DNA of 64,000 nucleotides from Dactylellina haptotyla (Eukaryota > Ascomycota > Orbiliomycetes > Orbiliales > Orbiliaceae): assembly GCA_031310005.1 (NCBI GenBank), contig CM062385.1:992001-1056000 (forward strand). The letters run 5' to 3'. Numbering within the stretch: the first letter of the stretch is position 1; each line of letters begins with the position of its first letter. Shown in pieces: positions 47,640-59,360 of the stretch. The position numbers and the translations under genes are program-made. The notes under the pieces were generated by a model. That model was not told the origin of the DNA. It saw nothing but the letters and a program-made list of their open reading frames with translations, and did not search any database.

Positions 47640-49725
47640 TTATGTGAGGCTGTACTTTGGTCCTTCGCCGCCCTGTGGGGTTTGCCAGTTGATATCTTGG
47701 GATGGCGCTTTAATATCGCACGTCTTGCAGTGGATGCAATTCTGAGAGTTCTAACATCACAAGTATCTAGGATTAGCAATCTAGATCTCCCCGTTCAAGT
47801 ATTCGAAAGAAAAACTCACAATCTGGAACCTGACACCAATGTCTTTCGTTTCGTCCTCCACATACTCGTAAACGCCAGCCGGACAGAATCTGTTCTCAAC
47901 TCCCTTAAATCTAGGCCACTCCTTCTCGGCATGTTTATCCCAGTCTTTCACCTGCAGGTGCACAGGCTGGTCCTCTTCGTGATTTGTGCCCGTCCGGCTA
48001 ACCGACGTTAAGATATCGAAACTTATCTGGCCATCTGGTTTCGGATACTCGATCTTCTTGCACTCCGCCGCAGGTTTTGTGGCGGCCCAGTCGGGCTTGG
48101 GGTGATGCAGAGTCCATGGCATTTTACCTCTAAAGACGAAGGCTTCGATGCCGGAATACACTATTCCTCCGTACAATCCCAGAGGGGTGTGGAACGACGG
48201 GCGCATGTTTCGCACTTCTTTCAGTTCTTTGTATATCGAAGAATTTTTGATCGCCTCAGGATAGGAGTGGAGTAGGACTGCCCCTTCGGAGTCGTTCGAT
48301 TCGGTGAGGGCGGAGTATGCTGCTTCCGCGGCTAGGATGCCAGATTTCATAGATGTATGTGTGCCCTTGATCTTGGGAAGATTAAGGAAACCGGCAGTGT
48401 CGCCGATAAGGGCGCCTCCCGGGAAAATGAGTTTGGGTATCGACTGAAGAATTGTCCTGGTTAGTCATTGCTTCGCCAGTATTGAAAACAATAGTATGAT
48501 TGTAGCCTACCTGGAAGCCACCTTCGTTTAAGGCTCTAGCAGCATACGAGATACACGTTCCACCCTCGAGCACATCTTTGAACATCGGGTGGTGCTTCAT
48601 CCTCTGAAACTCTTGATACGGCGAAAGATACGGGTTCGGATAATCCAATCCCACGACCAAACCTATGCTAACCATATTCTCACCGAAATGATACATCCAC
48701 GCCCCACCGTAAGTATCTTTCGGTAGCGGCCACCCCATACTATGCACCACCTCTCCCTTCTTGAACTTCTCCGGTTGAATCTCCCAGACCTCCTTAACAC
48801 CCAGTCCGTAAGTCTGAGGCTCGGAATCCTTTCTCAGCTCGAACTTCTTACACAGCTTCTTCGTCAAGCTACCGTGACACCCTTCTGCGAACAAGGTAAC
48901 CCGAGCGTGGAATTCCATGCCGCGTTCGAAGCTGTCCTTCGGTTTCCCGTCCCTGCCGATTCCCAGGTCGTTGGTCGCCACACCCTTCACAGATCCGTCA
49001 GGGTTATAGAGGACCTCTGACGCCGCAAACCCAGGAAACACCTCCACCCCTAACTCCTCGGCCCGCTCAGCCAGCCACTTAACCAACTCGTTCAAGCTGA
49101 CGATATAGTTCCCGTGGTTTTTCATCTGCGGCGGCTCGGGGATCGGGATCGCCATGGTCTTCGTCAGAAACCGCATCTTGTCACCGGTACATTCTGTCGC
49201 CCAGGTAAACCGGTTCGGATTATCCTCGGACAACCAGTCCGGGAGGAGTTCGTTAAGCACGTGGGGCTCTATAACGGCGCCGGAGACGGTGTGTGCGCCC
49301 ATGTCGCCAGCCTTTTCGAGCAGGAGGACTCGGAAGTCTTCGTTCCCCGCATCATTGGCGAGCTGTTTCAGTCGGATGGCGGCGGCGAGGCCGGCGGGAC
49401 CACCGCCGATGATGCAGACGTCGACTGTGTCGGACTCGCGGGGCTGGGAAAGGTACTCTGCCAGCTCTTCATCTTCATTCTGTTGTTCTTCCTCGGGAGG
49501 GAATTGACGCCGGGGGGAAGTTGTAAAGTGACGGGTTTGGACGCCCGGTATCGCTGCAGAACTAGTGTGTCCTCCGCGAGAAATTGTGGTGACCGATGAG
49601 CGCTGTGGTCGAGGGAGAATCGAGGAGGAGAGGGTGGAGAGAATCGAGGCTCGTGTGGCGAGCGAGGTCGGATTGGGTGCTCGAAGGTCCCTGCAAACGA
49701 GACGGACGACACGTTTCGAAGCCAT
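47640..49725 (-). CDS. CIR2: Electron transfer flavoprotein-ubiquinone oxidoreductase, mitochondrial
   Basis: Spliced model of 649 aa, exons 48511-49725, 47820-48443 and 47640-47750. It passes electrons from fatty-acid and amino-acid dehydrogenases, through ETF, to ubiquinone in the mitochondrial inner membrane. The first ~75 residues are Arg/Ser-rich without acids, a typical presequence, ending near RHFTTSPRR. The FAD dinucleotide motif [16 protein letters not shown] sits at about 101-116, and [15 protein letters not shown] follows. The ubiquinone and membrane-facing parts are normal in length. The 4Fe-4S ligands are all present: Cys592 in [10 protein letters not shown] and Cys618, 621 and 624 in [11 protein letters not shown]; the last three are on the final 111-nt exon. 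Introns are 67 and 69 nt. The ATG at 49725 is the only one that gives the presequence. Confidence 0.95.
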
Positions 49726-51689
49726 TGTAAAATTAAAATGTAACAATCCTACTACACAGAATGAGGCATCATGTATGCATTTCAGCGGCCGGGGGAGATG
49801 GTGATTATAAAATGTTAGCTCCGGCGAAAGGCACCAGGAATGAACGGAGTGCTCAGAATCTCGATTCCAAGCTAATTAAGAAGACCATGTGAAGAATGAA
49901 AAAGGCATGTGGACCAGGGCAGGGTTCGGCGGGCGTTGTAATACCTGCCCTGCGATTCGGCGAACAACCGACTGGAAACCTCTGCAACCGGCTAACAGCT
50001 GCTATGACATCGCCCGGCTTAAGCTTAACCTTGGCCTCGGAATAGCCTCGTGGGGTCGTCCTCTCTGAGAGAAACCGGATACAATATCAACAAGAGGCCT
50101 TTGCTCCGAAAGTGGGATAGCCTTGGCCGGCCCTCGACAATGGCGATAATTGAAGAATTCACTTGAGTCGAAGAGCGGCTATTCTCGGTGCGCAAAATCC
50201 CAACGAGCAGCCGAAAGAGTTCCTAAAATACGACCAGCGATTTCCCCTACGTAAGAAGAAGAAGAAGAAGAAGGGTATCTGGTAATAATATATTTTCAGG
50301 GTATAAAAAGGGAAGAAATCCGTTTGCTATGTTACGTGAATATCAGAGTGGAAGGCCGTGTACGTTTAACTACGTGATACTTGATATATATATATCATTT
50401 CTAAAAAATTAGTATTATAACGAGGATAGGATTTAAGTACAGCTAAAACGTGAATGGATATCATCATCAATTGAATCCACGAACTGTAGATACAATTCAG
50501 GATCAATGGGCCATTACAAATTTGCGTGAATTCATGGAGGCATATTTAACCTGACATGGCCAACAATCAGCCGCTGACTGTGTATTTCCACTCGAGGCAC
50601 TGGAATATGTAGAAACTCAATGATATCTAAACGAATTCACAAAATGACTACGACGAGGTGGACGCCAAAGACGTAAAAGTTTCATTTTCAAATGTTTTCT
50701 TCATTCCATTTGTAAAAGCTATCGATTCCGCCACAAAGCACAAGGCAAATTTCCTCGGAAGACGTGCCTCATTTGAGTGCCTCCAAAAAGAATAATATAC
50801 AACGATCTTCCTTCTCCTTTCTTTCTTGTTTTCCTCTTATCTCTCTCTCAAAAAGTTTAAACGGGGTATCATGTTAGGAAAGAGTAGTAGGAAAAAAGAC
50901 AAAGAAGGATATCTAAAGGAGATAATGGGAGGGCGTAGGGTGGAGACTACGTCCGGATGGTGATGTTTCTTTAATGCGAAGTAGAATGTTATCCTAGGAG
51001 GTGGGGAAATAGAAAAACAAAGAGTACAGAGAGTATAGGAAAGAGAGGAAACGGAAATATATGGAAACTTTGCATTTCTTAGGAATACCAGTCTAATAAA
51101 TGGATATATAGAAGAATGATGGCCCGTCCTTGTAAGAGAAACAGTAGTTTGTAAACCCGAATAAAAAAAAATAGAAAAAAAGTAACCTCCCCGAAAACAA
51201 GAAATGTGGGTTGATTAGTAACCTGTAGGCGGGTTGGGTTATGGTTTTTGTGGAGGAAGGAAAAGGAAGATATATATCCGAATAAACCACCCCTTAAAGA
51301 AACAGAAAGCTTGAATCAAAACGCCGTCAAGTGTGAACGAAAGAAGAAGAAAAGAAATAAACAGATAACACCCGGAATGCATGGCCCACACGGTGCGAAC
51401 CGTATGTTAGAAAAATGGGTTGTAGAACACCAAATTTCCATTAGAAAGAACACTGACTGTATATTTTCAGAGCCCTGTAGATAGAGAAGGGGAAAAAAGT
51501 TTCTTTTTGTGGAGTTTTTCTTTCAAGGGGAGGTGGAGAAAGAAAAAAGGGTATTGTGTCGTGAATTCATAATAAAAATACAACTGTCTGCAGAAAGGTC
51601 TGAAGAAGCAGTGGAAATGGTATTTTGTAGCTCTCCCTACAACGGTCTCCACTTTCGTGTACTGCCGCTGAGGTTTCTCTTCTTTCCTT
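49726..51689. other. 2-kb intergenic region
   Basis: Lies upstream of ETF-QO and downstream of TBP. It is purine-rich on the plus strand with an (AAG)7 repeat and A/T-rich tracts. No gene, tRNA or repeat family recognised. Confidence 0.45.
50253..50273. repeat. (AAG)7 microsatellite
   Basis: Seven AAG units in the intergenic region upstream of the ETF-QO gene. Confidence 0.8.
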
Positions 51690-52722
51690 TTAGACTTTTC
51701 GGAAATCTAGACATCACATGTTAGAAAGGTTCATTTAACAAAAGCCAGATGGATTCAAAGGTATTTACCTGAAAGCACAGGGTAGATCATCTCGAATGCC
51801 TGGTAGATTTCCTCTCGGACTTTTGCACCAGTCAAGACGATCTTGCCCGAGACGAAGATCAAAAGCACAATCTTCGGCTTCATCATACGATAGATCAAAC
51901 CAGGGAACAGCTCAGGCTCGTAGGAGCTAAAGTGGTGATGGCGAGAGGCGAGACCTTCCAGACGAATTGGGAACTTGATGTCGCAAGAACCGACAATATT
52001 CTGAATTTTGAAATCCGTAAACTTGGCGTTGAAGCCTAGCTTTTGAATAATTCTGGCGTACTTGCGGGAGGCAAGCTTGGAATCGTCTTCGGATTTGGCA
52101 CCGGTGACGACCATCTTGCCAGAGGCGAAGATGAGGGCGGTGGTCTTGGGTTCGCGGATACGCATGATCACGGCTGCGAAACGCTGTGTGATTGTAAAAA
52201 GAAGTGTAAGCATGAATTATATATAAAAATGAAATTCATGCCTTGAGGCTGCTGAGAGTCTCAGTCTCATTTTTAGAAATCGAAAAAAATATGTACCTTT
52301 GGATTGTACTCTGCATTGCGAGCGTGAAGAGCGATAGTCTTCAAGTCGAGACGGCAGTCCAAGTTGACCGTGGCAACGATGTTTCTTTACGAGAAAGAAG
52401 AGATAAATTTAAGCATATAATCATCAAAAACCACTACCTCCCGATTGTTCAACCCCTGCGGAAGAGAGTAAAGTGGAACTTACTGCAGTGTCGGAACGAT
52501 GCCGCTGACACCGTTTGAGGGTGTAGCGGCAGGCGTTGCGGGAGTTTGAACAATGTTCCCAGCAGAAGATGGGTCCAGGTTTCCGTCCGACTTTTGCATC
52601 GATCTATCGGCATCCGTGGGTGGGGTGAGATCACCAGCGCCACCTGGGAAGGATAGAGATGAGGGGCCCGTGAAAGCTTTCGCTTGGAGCGGGGTTGCAG
52701 GATGCGTGGTTAGGGAATCCAT
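51690..52722 (-). CDS. SPT15: TATA-box-binding protein (TBP)
   Basis: Spliced model of 252 aa, exons 52484-52722, 52297-52384, 51769-52183 and 51690-51706. TBP nucleates promoter complexes for all three nuclear RNA polymerases. The N-terminal ~72 residues are a Pro/Ser/Thr-rich variable region. The core has two direct repeats. Repeat 1 includes [20 protein letters not shown], then [20 protein letters not shown] and [20 protein letters not shown]. Repeat 2 includes [29 protein letters not shown] and [19 protein letters not shown]. The stop is reached through a 17-nt last exon that completes IYPVLSDFRKV. Introns of 62-113 nt are placed inside the core. The Pol I link is of note, since an RRN11-like core-factor gene lies 48 kb away, but that is not a cluster. 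Confidence 0.97.
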
Positions 52723-55700
52723 GATTGCGGTGTGGGATTGGGGGTTTTGATAAGATCAAGATGGACGCGGGACCAGCGAATTATATATTTTCGCCGACGA
52801 GCTGTGTGGGAAGGCACTGTTTTGTCAGCGGACCGTCATCGATGACAACAACACACGCAGGCACGAACGAACGTCGGAGAGCGTGCAATGGAAGGCGAAG
52901 GAAGCAAAGAAGGGGAAGGAAGAGCTTACCTAGAGGAGAAAGAACAACTGAATGGTTCCCCTTGATAGTTCGTCACACGAGCAGATACCTCTTGGAACCG
53001 AGATATCAAATGGCAGATGAAGGGTAGAGCGGTGGGAAGAGAGATGTCACGCTGTTTCAGAGAGGAGCCGTTCGAAGAGATATGGATGGGATCGCGACGA
53101 CAGACGGAAGGAAGAAGACAGGGAGAAAAAGAGGAGGTTTGTTTCTTATCCTTCTTTTTCTTGGGATGTTTTTTGGTTTTCTTTTCTCTATCTGCAACAA
53201 TAAAACAGGTTTCTTCTATTTGGAGTATCGCAAATCAAACAGCAGGAAACAAATTGGTATCAATAAATTCGTTGAGAAAAACGGGAGAATTTTTTGGGGA
53301 AGGTGAGAGTGTGTTTGAGAATGAACGCTGCAGGAAACGAATCGTCGACGAAGGATCGTGATGATTGGTTACGTGGGAGGGAGTTGAAGCACGCTTCAAG
53401 CCTATGATTATTAATTTTTATATTGAGTCTAAAAGAAAGGAAAGCAAGTGTGTGTGTGTTTTTCTGATATTGATGATGATGATGACGAGGCTCAAGACCA
53501 CACAAAAGACCAGAGTGGCAGGGCGGCTGCGTCTGGGTGTTGCTGTTGCGTTGGGTGTTGGGTCGGTGTCTGTGGAGACTGTGTTGGGCGGTGTGTTGCT
53601 GGGAAGGTGGCTGGCAAACAGTGCTCAGGTCACGCTCTCTCCAGTGTTGTGTTGATGTGTTGTGTTGTGTTGCAAGGGACTGGACCTCCCTCTCGTGTTT
53701 TCTTGGTTCGAACAGGAAAATTGTATTTTTTTTTGAAGGGGGAAGGGACGGACTATTTATACGTCCGCCCGGTCGCCATACAACTGCACCCTCTTTCGCA
53801 GGCAAAAGAACATGCTCAGATCCTCCCACACCACTTTTCTTGCTTTTTCGGGGCACCGCAGCTGCAGCAGGAAAAATAAAACATGCACGCCGGCCCCAAC
53901 ACACAAACAAGCAATTATGCAACAACGCGCCTCCGTCCTCCTCCATCCTCCAAATCGACCTGGAACCTCCGCCGCCTTAGCTTATCACACTCGGCCCCTT
54001 CTCTCGTCTCTCGACGGACGCTTGCTTTTTCAGCTCCACTCTCCTCTCCCTCTCCCTCCTCCTAGCCCCCCTCCTGGCCCCCCCTGATACCAACCAGCAT
54101 CAAGGGGAAGCAGAAAAGCATGTACGCACGCACATCTTTTATATATCTGTCAGATAGCTATTCACCTCTTCTTCCCTCTCGCCCTCCCCAGTCAGCGCCC
54201 CAACCTGCACGCCAAAGGAACGTCGCAGAAACCGATCGTCGAGAGGACTCACACCCGCTCAACCTCCAACAGGAGTGGGGGCAGCCCATTCATTCGTTCG
54301 TTCGGTCGTCCCCTTCCATCCTTGCCTGGCCTTGCTTTTCTCCCTCTTTTTTTTGGTTTTCGTCCTGATTCCTGCCAGCCTGGTCAAATCAGATTGCGTG
54401 GATGGCCAGGCGCAGATGCGTGTGGTGGGCTCCCGGACTCACAGTCTCTCCTTGGCTTTCCTCTGTTTCTTGTTGCATCCTTTTCCGCCACAATCAGTCT
54501 CACACTACTCTCCTCCGAAGCGCCCTTTTGTTCCAATTCTTTTCCGTCCTCGCATCGATCTCTCTTCCTCTCTTCTTCTCCCCCACTAGACACTCCCAAC
54601 ACGACCCATAGTTAGGTACCCGTAGAGCCTCCGAGTAGGGATCTAAAAACTAATCAGCGACAACTGGCATCTCCGACGCCTTCTCATATATTCCCGGCCG
54701 TATCTTTTGCTCAAGGCACTCCCTCACTAACAAAGCAGTACGAAAAGACGACTCTCTCCCGGGCGAAAGATACCCTCTTATGGGGACCTTCGTGACGCGA
54801 TTTTAGCCTCCAGGTATTCAAAACCTGTGCCTCTTTTGACCGCTTGACGCATCTTCTCAACCAAGATGCATCGATGGGTCATCAACCGTAGGTACATCGA
54901 TCATGTCACAAGCCGGTTAGGAGCATTCCCTTTGCGCAACATCACATCGGAATCCTTCTCCTGCGGGTCATTAATTGATCGATTATTCCTCACTCCCTTT
55001 CTTTCTTCCTTTCCCTGACACTTTTATCCCCCTTCTGCAACCCGATTTGTTTTTTATTTTTCTACTTTATTTTTCATAGCACGGAACACCCTTTCAACAA
55101 GGCTTTCATTCCTCCTTCCTGCCAACGAAAGGCTTTCATGCTCCTGTTGCTACCTCGTCTTCGAAATGCCTAAAAGGAGCACCACCCACAAATGCAGGAG
55201 CCCCGCTGAACGGGAAAACAAAAATCCCAAAACAATCCTTTCCCGTACCTCCCCCGCTTTCTTGCTTTCTGTCTCGTTGCCCTTGCCTTTGAGTTTCCAC
55301 CCCTCCCCAGACCCAAAATGCAAAAAAGCAGCATCCTCCAGCAGCGATCGATTCTCAACAGCATTCGAGAGCTCACGGATTTGGACGAATTCTGACCTAA
55401 AGCAGGTCGGTCCTCGCGTCAGTCAAGCTGAGTTCGAAGCTATTTTAGCAAGACAGGCCCTGTCTCCAGCAGCCCGTTGGATGCCCACGACCCCGGTCGT
55501 AGGCTGGTCTGGTCCCACACTTTCTCCTTTTTCTCTATTTTTCAAGGCGGGAAATGAGTCATTGAGATGGACCACCACCAACCCGCAATCTGATTGGCGT
55601 ACCGCCCAGCAACCCTCCCTTTTCTTTGCTTTTTGTTTTTCTCGACCTTGCAAATTGGATTCCTTTTTTCACTTTTTTTCATTTGATTTGCTGCTGGGAG

Positions 55701-56357
55701 TGCTGGATATCCTCCCCTTTTCGGCATCACGACACGAACAAACACTAAGCACACACTAACCCAATTTCCGAGACAACGGCCGACGGCTCGCGCTATTTTA
55801 TTTTATTCCTTTGTTTTCGGGGTTGTAACCTTTCGAGAGAAAAAAAAAAATCCTTTTAAAAAGGGTTGTCGGCTGTGTAGTGGAAAACGCTTCTGGAAGG
55901 AAGTCCAGCCTGGCGTTGCGTCTCAGACGGCAAACGGGGCATTTCAAAGATCTGGAGCAGGAGAAGGGAGGAGGTGCATTACGTATGCGGTTTGTTTTTC
56001 ATATTTTCATGCCGGTAGTATTTTTAAACGACGTGTCCGGCGGCTGTTATATGCTCTGCTGCGTGGTGAGTTTGATGGGCATTATTTTTTGCAATCTTGT
56101 TGGATATTTCTCTCCAACGTTTGCACGCGGTCGGATTACAGTTTCACGTAAAGTTCAGATAGTAAACAAGAAATAGGCGGCCACAAAGAAGAGAAAAAGA
56201 AAAAATACGGACGCGAGAAATTAACACGGTACCGCAAAGTGCCGAACGAGGGATCGGATCCCGCTCGTTGCCCTTGAAACGTGATATTTGCCGTGATGTA
56301 ATAATCGTATATCCCACGAACCGCGTCGAAGAGAGATGGGCTCTCAGAACGCGTTCC
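52723..56357. other. 3.6-kb region without a certain gene, strongly strand-asymmetric
   Basis: From about 52850 to 53350 the plus strand is purine-rich, fitting a CT-rich TBP leader on the minus strand. From about 53750 to 55760 the plus strand is instead C/T-rich, like a very long leader of a plus-strand transcript. A TATTTATA element sits at about 53755 between them. Within the C/T-rich part an ATG at 55166 opens 197 codons, with no recognised domain. No conserved coding block could be proved. Confidence 0.4.
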
Positions 56358-57410
56358 TCAGTCCAACCCCAAGCCCTCCTTGTTTCGTTTACTTCGGCGA
56401 AGCGCAGGAGGTTCAATCGCGGTTGAGATATCCTTCCTTTTCGCACTTGTCTTAGTCGTCTCCGGTTTCCTGGAAACTTTAGGCTTTGACACTTCGCTGC
56501 TGCCAGACGATGCATTATCTTGCTTTTCCTGCTTACCAACTACGGGTTCTTCTTTGCTAGTCGTAGAAGCCTTTCGTGACTTTTCCTCAAGCGGGAATCT
56601 TATTCCCAATGTATATTCCTGACCGAGAACCCACCCCACCTTCTCCACGCTGCCTGCATCAATTACAATATCTTTGTTCTCCAATGTCAACTTTTTGCAG
56701 AGTTGCCTGACTTTCTTGAAAAAGTCGGCGTATTCTTTTGCATCGTACTTTATACTTCTGGTCCACCCAGCTGATGATGAACTCGATTTCTCGTCCATCA
56801 TAAGCCATCTGAACGCCTCGTCAGAGAACATTGGGATTGTATCTGGAAATACTGCCGAAAGAATAGCAGTCGCCGTAGCTGGGCCGATACCCTTGAGCTT
56901 AGTCAGGATCTTGATCATTGCGGATACGTTTGCAAGTGCATTATCGTTATCGTCGTCGTCGTCGTCTTGTGTCCTGGACGAGGTGACTCGCTCTGGCGAT
57001 GGCATCGAAAGAGCCTTACTAACAATGGACTCGAGTTCTTTGGTTGGGTTCGATGCAACCAATGGCATGATGGTCGGGCGAAATTTGCCTCGTTTCCTGT
57101 GAACGGCGTATGCCATTAGTATCTGTCTGGATTAGATATATATCGATTACTTGGGCCCGAACAATTTCCAATTCACGATCTCCTTCACAGTCCCCGTATC
57201 GAGTGTCCTCGTCCCCTTGCTGATCAAGAGCTCTGAGAGTCCATCCCTCCACTTGTCGATCTCTTCGAGTGTTTTCGAGTCTCCATCCTTGGGTTTCTTT
57301 GGCTGCTTTTTATCTGAGGCAAGTTTTAGGACGTCTGGATAGCGAGAAAGGATGGCTTGGAATTCGTCTATCGAGATGTTTGATCTGAGAGGCGGTAAGG
57401 CGCCCGACAT
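56358..57410 (-). CDS. Conserved fungal protein with helix-hairpin-helix motif, function unknown
   Basis: Spliced model of 332 aa, exons 57151-57410 and 56358-57096. The 54-nt intron (GTAATC...CACAG, branch ACTAAT) joins WKLFGPK to KRGKFRPTIMPLV, restoring the family block WKLx(n)KxGKFRP. A competing 24-nt reading of the same donor would also keep the frame but is too short. At about 151-170, LTKLKGIGPATATAILSAVF is a helix-hairpin-helix of the kind found in HhH-GPD DNA glycosylases. Then comes PMFSDEAFRWLM, but no catalytic Lys/Asp pair can be assigned. The tail is Ser/Lys-rich and ends in basic clusters (KRKD, LRRSKRNK), so DNA binding in the nucleus is a fair inference. The upstream frame has only a GTG; the first ATG is 57410. 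Confidence 0.72.
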
Positions 57411-58160
57411 TGTGATATACAAAGTGAAAGCTTGGTTTAAGATCTCGAGATAGCTCCGTGCCACTGTTGTGTAAAGAAATTATCTAGCGGCAGCACCTCT
57501 TTGATAACAATCACAAATTTACAATTGAAGGGTGAGCGATGGTTCTCGCAAGTCCATGTACGCGTCAATTGCGTCAAAGCGTCAGAACGAGTTCGAGACC
57601 AGCTGACGAGGTGAAAGACTTGAACAGTCACTCCAACACAACGTTATCCTGATCGATTAGATAGAATACAACAAAGTGCAACTCAAAGGCAATTCATAAG
57701 TCGCGATTCTGGCTAATGCTCTCATTGATTTATCGATGATACCGTCGTCATCATTATCGTTAGTGTAGAGCCCTAAGCGGCTATATATATTTGACAGAAG
57801 TCATTGGTATCTCTGACATTAAGGATTATCAGTACAAAGTTCTTGAGGGGGTACCCAACGAGTCTGGGTTCGATTAGATTGGTGATTCCAGTATCTCGCA
57901 GTGATGGGAGTTTAGAGAAACCTCATTGACTTCGTTTCTCAGTTTCCAGACAGTGTAAAGAACTAGTGTATCCCCATTTGCAATTAAAGAGTAAATTAAT
58001 AATATAATGAACACAGATATAAGAAATATTCGAAATAGCAAAGATAACAGGAAATCGCACGATTAGAAGAAATTACAATATGTGTATCTAGTAGAGCCAG
58101 CTTCCCATCCTAAACTCCAGTGCAACAAGGCAATGATTCGCGCGAATTACAGATAGGACA
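57411..58160. other. Intergenic region
   Basis: A/T-rich flank between the HhH gene start and the DUF7918 gene stop. No gene recognised. Confidence 0.45.
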
Positions 58161-59360
58161 CTAGTCCGAATCGTCAACCAGGTCGATGACAGGCACATTC
58201 TCAATCCTCGATCGCTTAACATCGCGTACTGATTCGATGATGACGTCGTCGTCGTCGTCATCATCATCTTGGTTTCTTTTCCTTCGCAATGTCGATGGAG
58301 ATTCTAACTCTCGTTTCACGCCTCTGCCCCGCCTGTTCTTATTCTATCGATTAATGACAGTGGTTAGCCCAAACAGGTTATTCTGGTATCAGGGTGGTTA
58401 ACTGGGTGTTATTTCCGTACACGAAGTCGCAATACTTCCCGCCGAAGTGCCTCGGGGGACATCTCCTGTACTGAATCCTCATCATCGTCATCTTTGACAG
58501 TAATGTCGGGCGACGGAGACCGTGGAATCAACCCTTCGCTTTGAAGACAGGCTGTTGAAAGTAGTATATTAGCGTGATTCAAAATATAGTTAAATGATCA
58601 TAGTAAGTCCAAGATTACAACTTTCTATGAAGTAGAGGACTACCTTTACTTGTGTAGCGAAATTTGAATATAATGTAGGGGTAGTCGTTGGGGTCCAGCC
58701 TCACAGTTGAGATGGTATTTTCATGGCGGTATTTCGCAGCTCCCAAAGAAGTTTTGTGAGGAACTGCTCGTCCCTTTAAAGACTTCTCGTGAACCTTTTC
58801 GATCTCCGGCGTCGCTTTGCTCGGAGTTGGTTCATCGAGTACGGTTGCAGCGTACTCGGCTCTCCATATCAGAACCTTGAGGACCCCGACGTCCTTGAGA
58901 ATATCTGCTCGGGACTCCAGGCCTTCAACCTTTTGATCAACTGCCCACGAAATCAACGCGTTAGCTAAGCCTTTCATTTTAATTATCTCCTCTTGGCTGG
59001 GTAGTCTGATAAATTCAGCCAACTTCTGTATATTCGAATTCCCGTTTTCATACCAGTTTCAAGCTTTGCAAACTTCATAGACCGATTTTCCCACCGACCA
59101 TTTAAATTTCTATGCGTTTCAGTGAGATCTTGGATTCTCCTTGTCGTGGTCATGTGCGCGACTAGTATCCCATCGGTGTATATCGAATAATCGTGCCGTT
59201 GCGCCTTGGAATCAACAAAATTCATTGTGAATGTGAAGGGCATGTCGTCTTCGGAGATAATGTTACAAGTTACCGTCGAGCCATTGACATCATACCCGTA
59301 CTCTTGGGCCCGGCTTCCGTTGATATTCACGGAGCAGGTGATACCTTTGAAAGTAGGCAT
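58161..59360 (-). CDS. DUF7918 domain protein, function unknown
   Basis: Spliced model of 313 aa, exons 59054-59360, 58644-58964, 58421-58551 and 58161-58343. The N-terminus MPTFKGITCSVNINGSRAQEY and the block YSIYTDGILVAHM...NGRWENRSMKFAKLET are typical of the fungal DUF7918 family. So are LKVLIWRAEY, HEKSLKGRAVPHKTSLGAA, and the late LQSEGLIPRSPSPD. After the domain come an acidic run, a short Leu/Arg helix (SPEALRREVLRLR), and a basic KNRRGRGVKRE nuclear-signal-like segment. The end is acidic, with VIDLVDDSD, which resembles a SUMO-interaction motif. The first intron is an 89-nt choice ending TTAG at 58965, taken because the more proximal acceptors break the frame. The family is common in Pezizomycotina and expands in some species; its job is not known. 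Confidence 0.75.

Noticed and set aside
53260-53946. 228-codon minus-strand frame upstream of TBP
   Set aside because: His/Gln/Thr/Ser-rich sequence from reversed GTG/TGT repeats with no motif; more likely promoter and leader of TBP.
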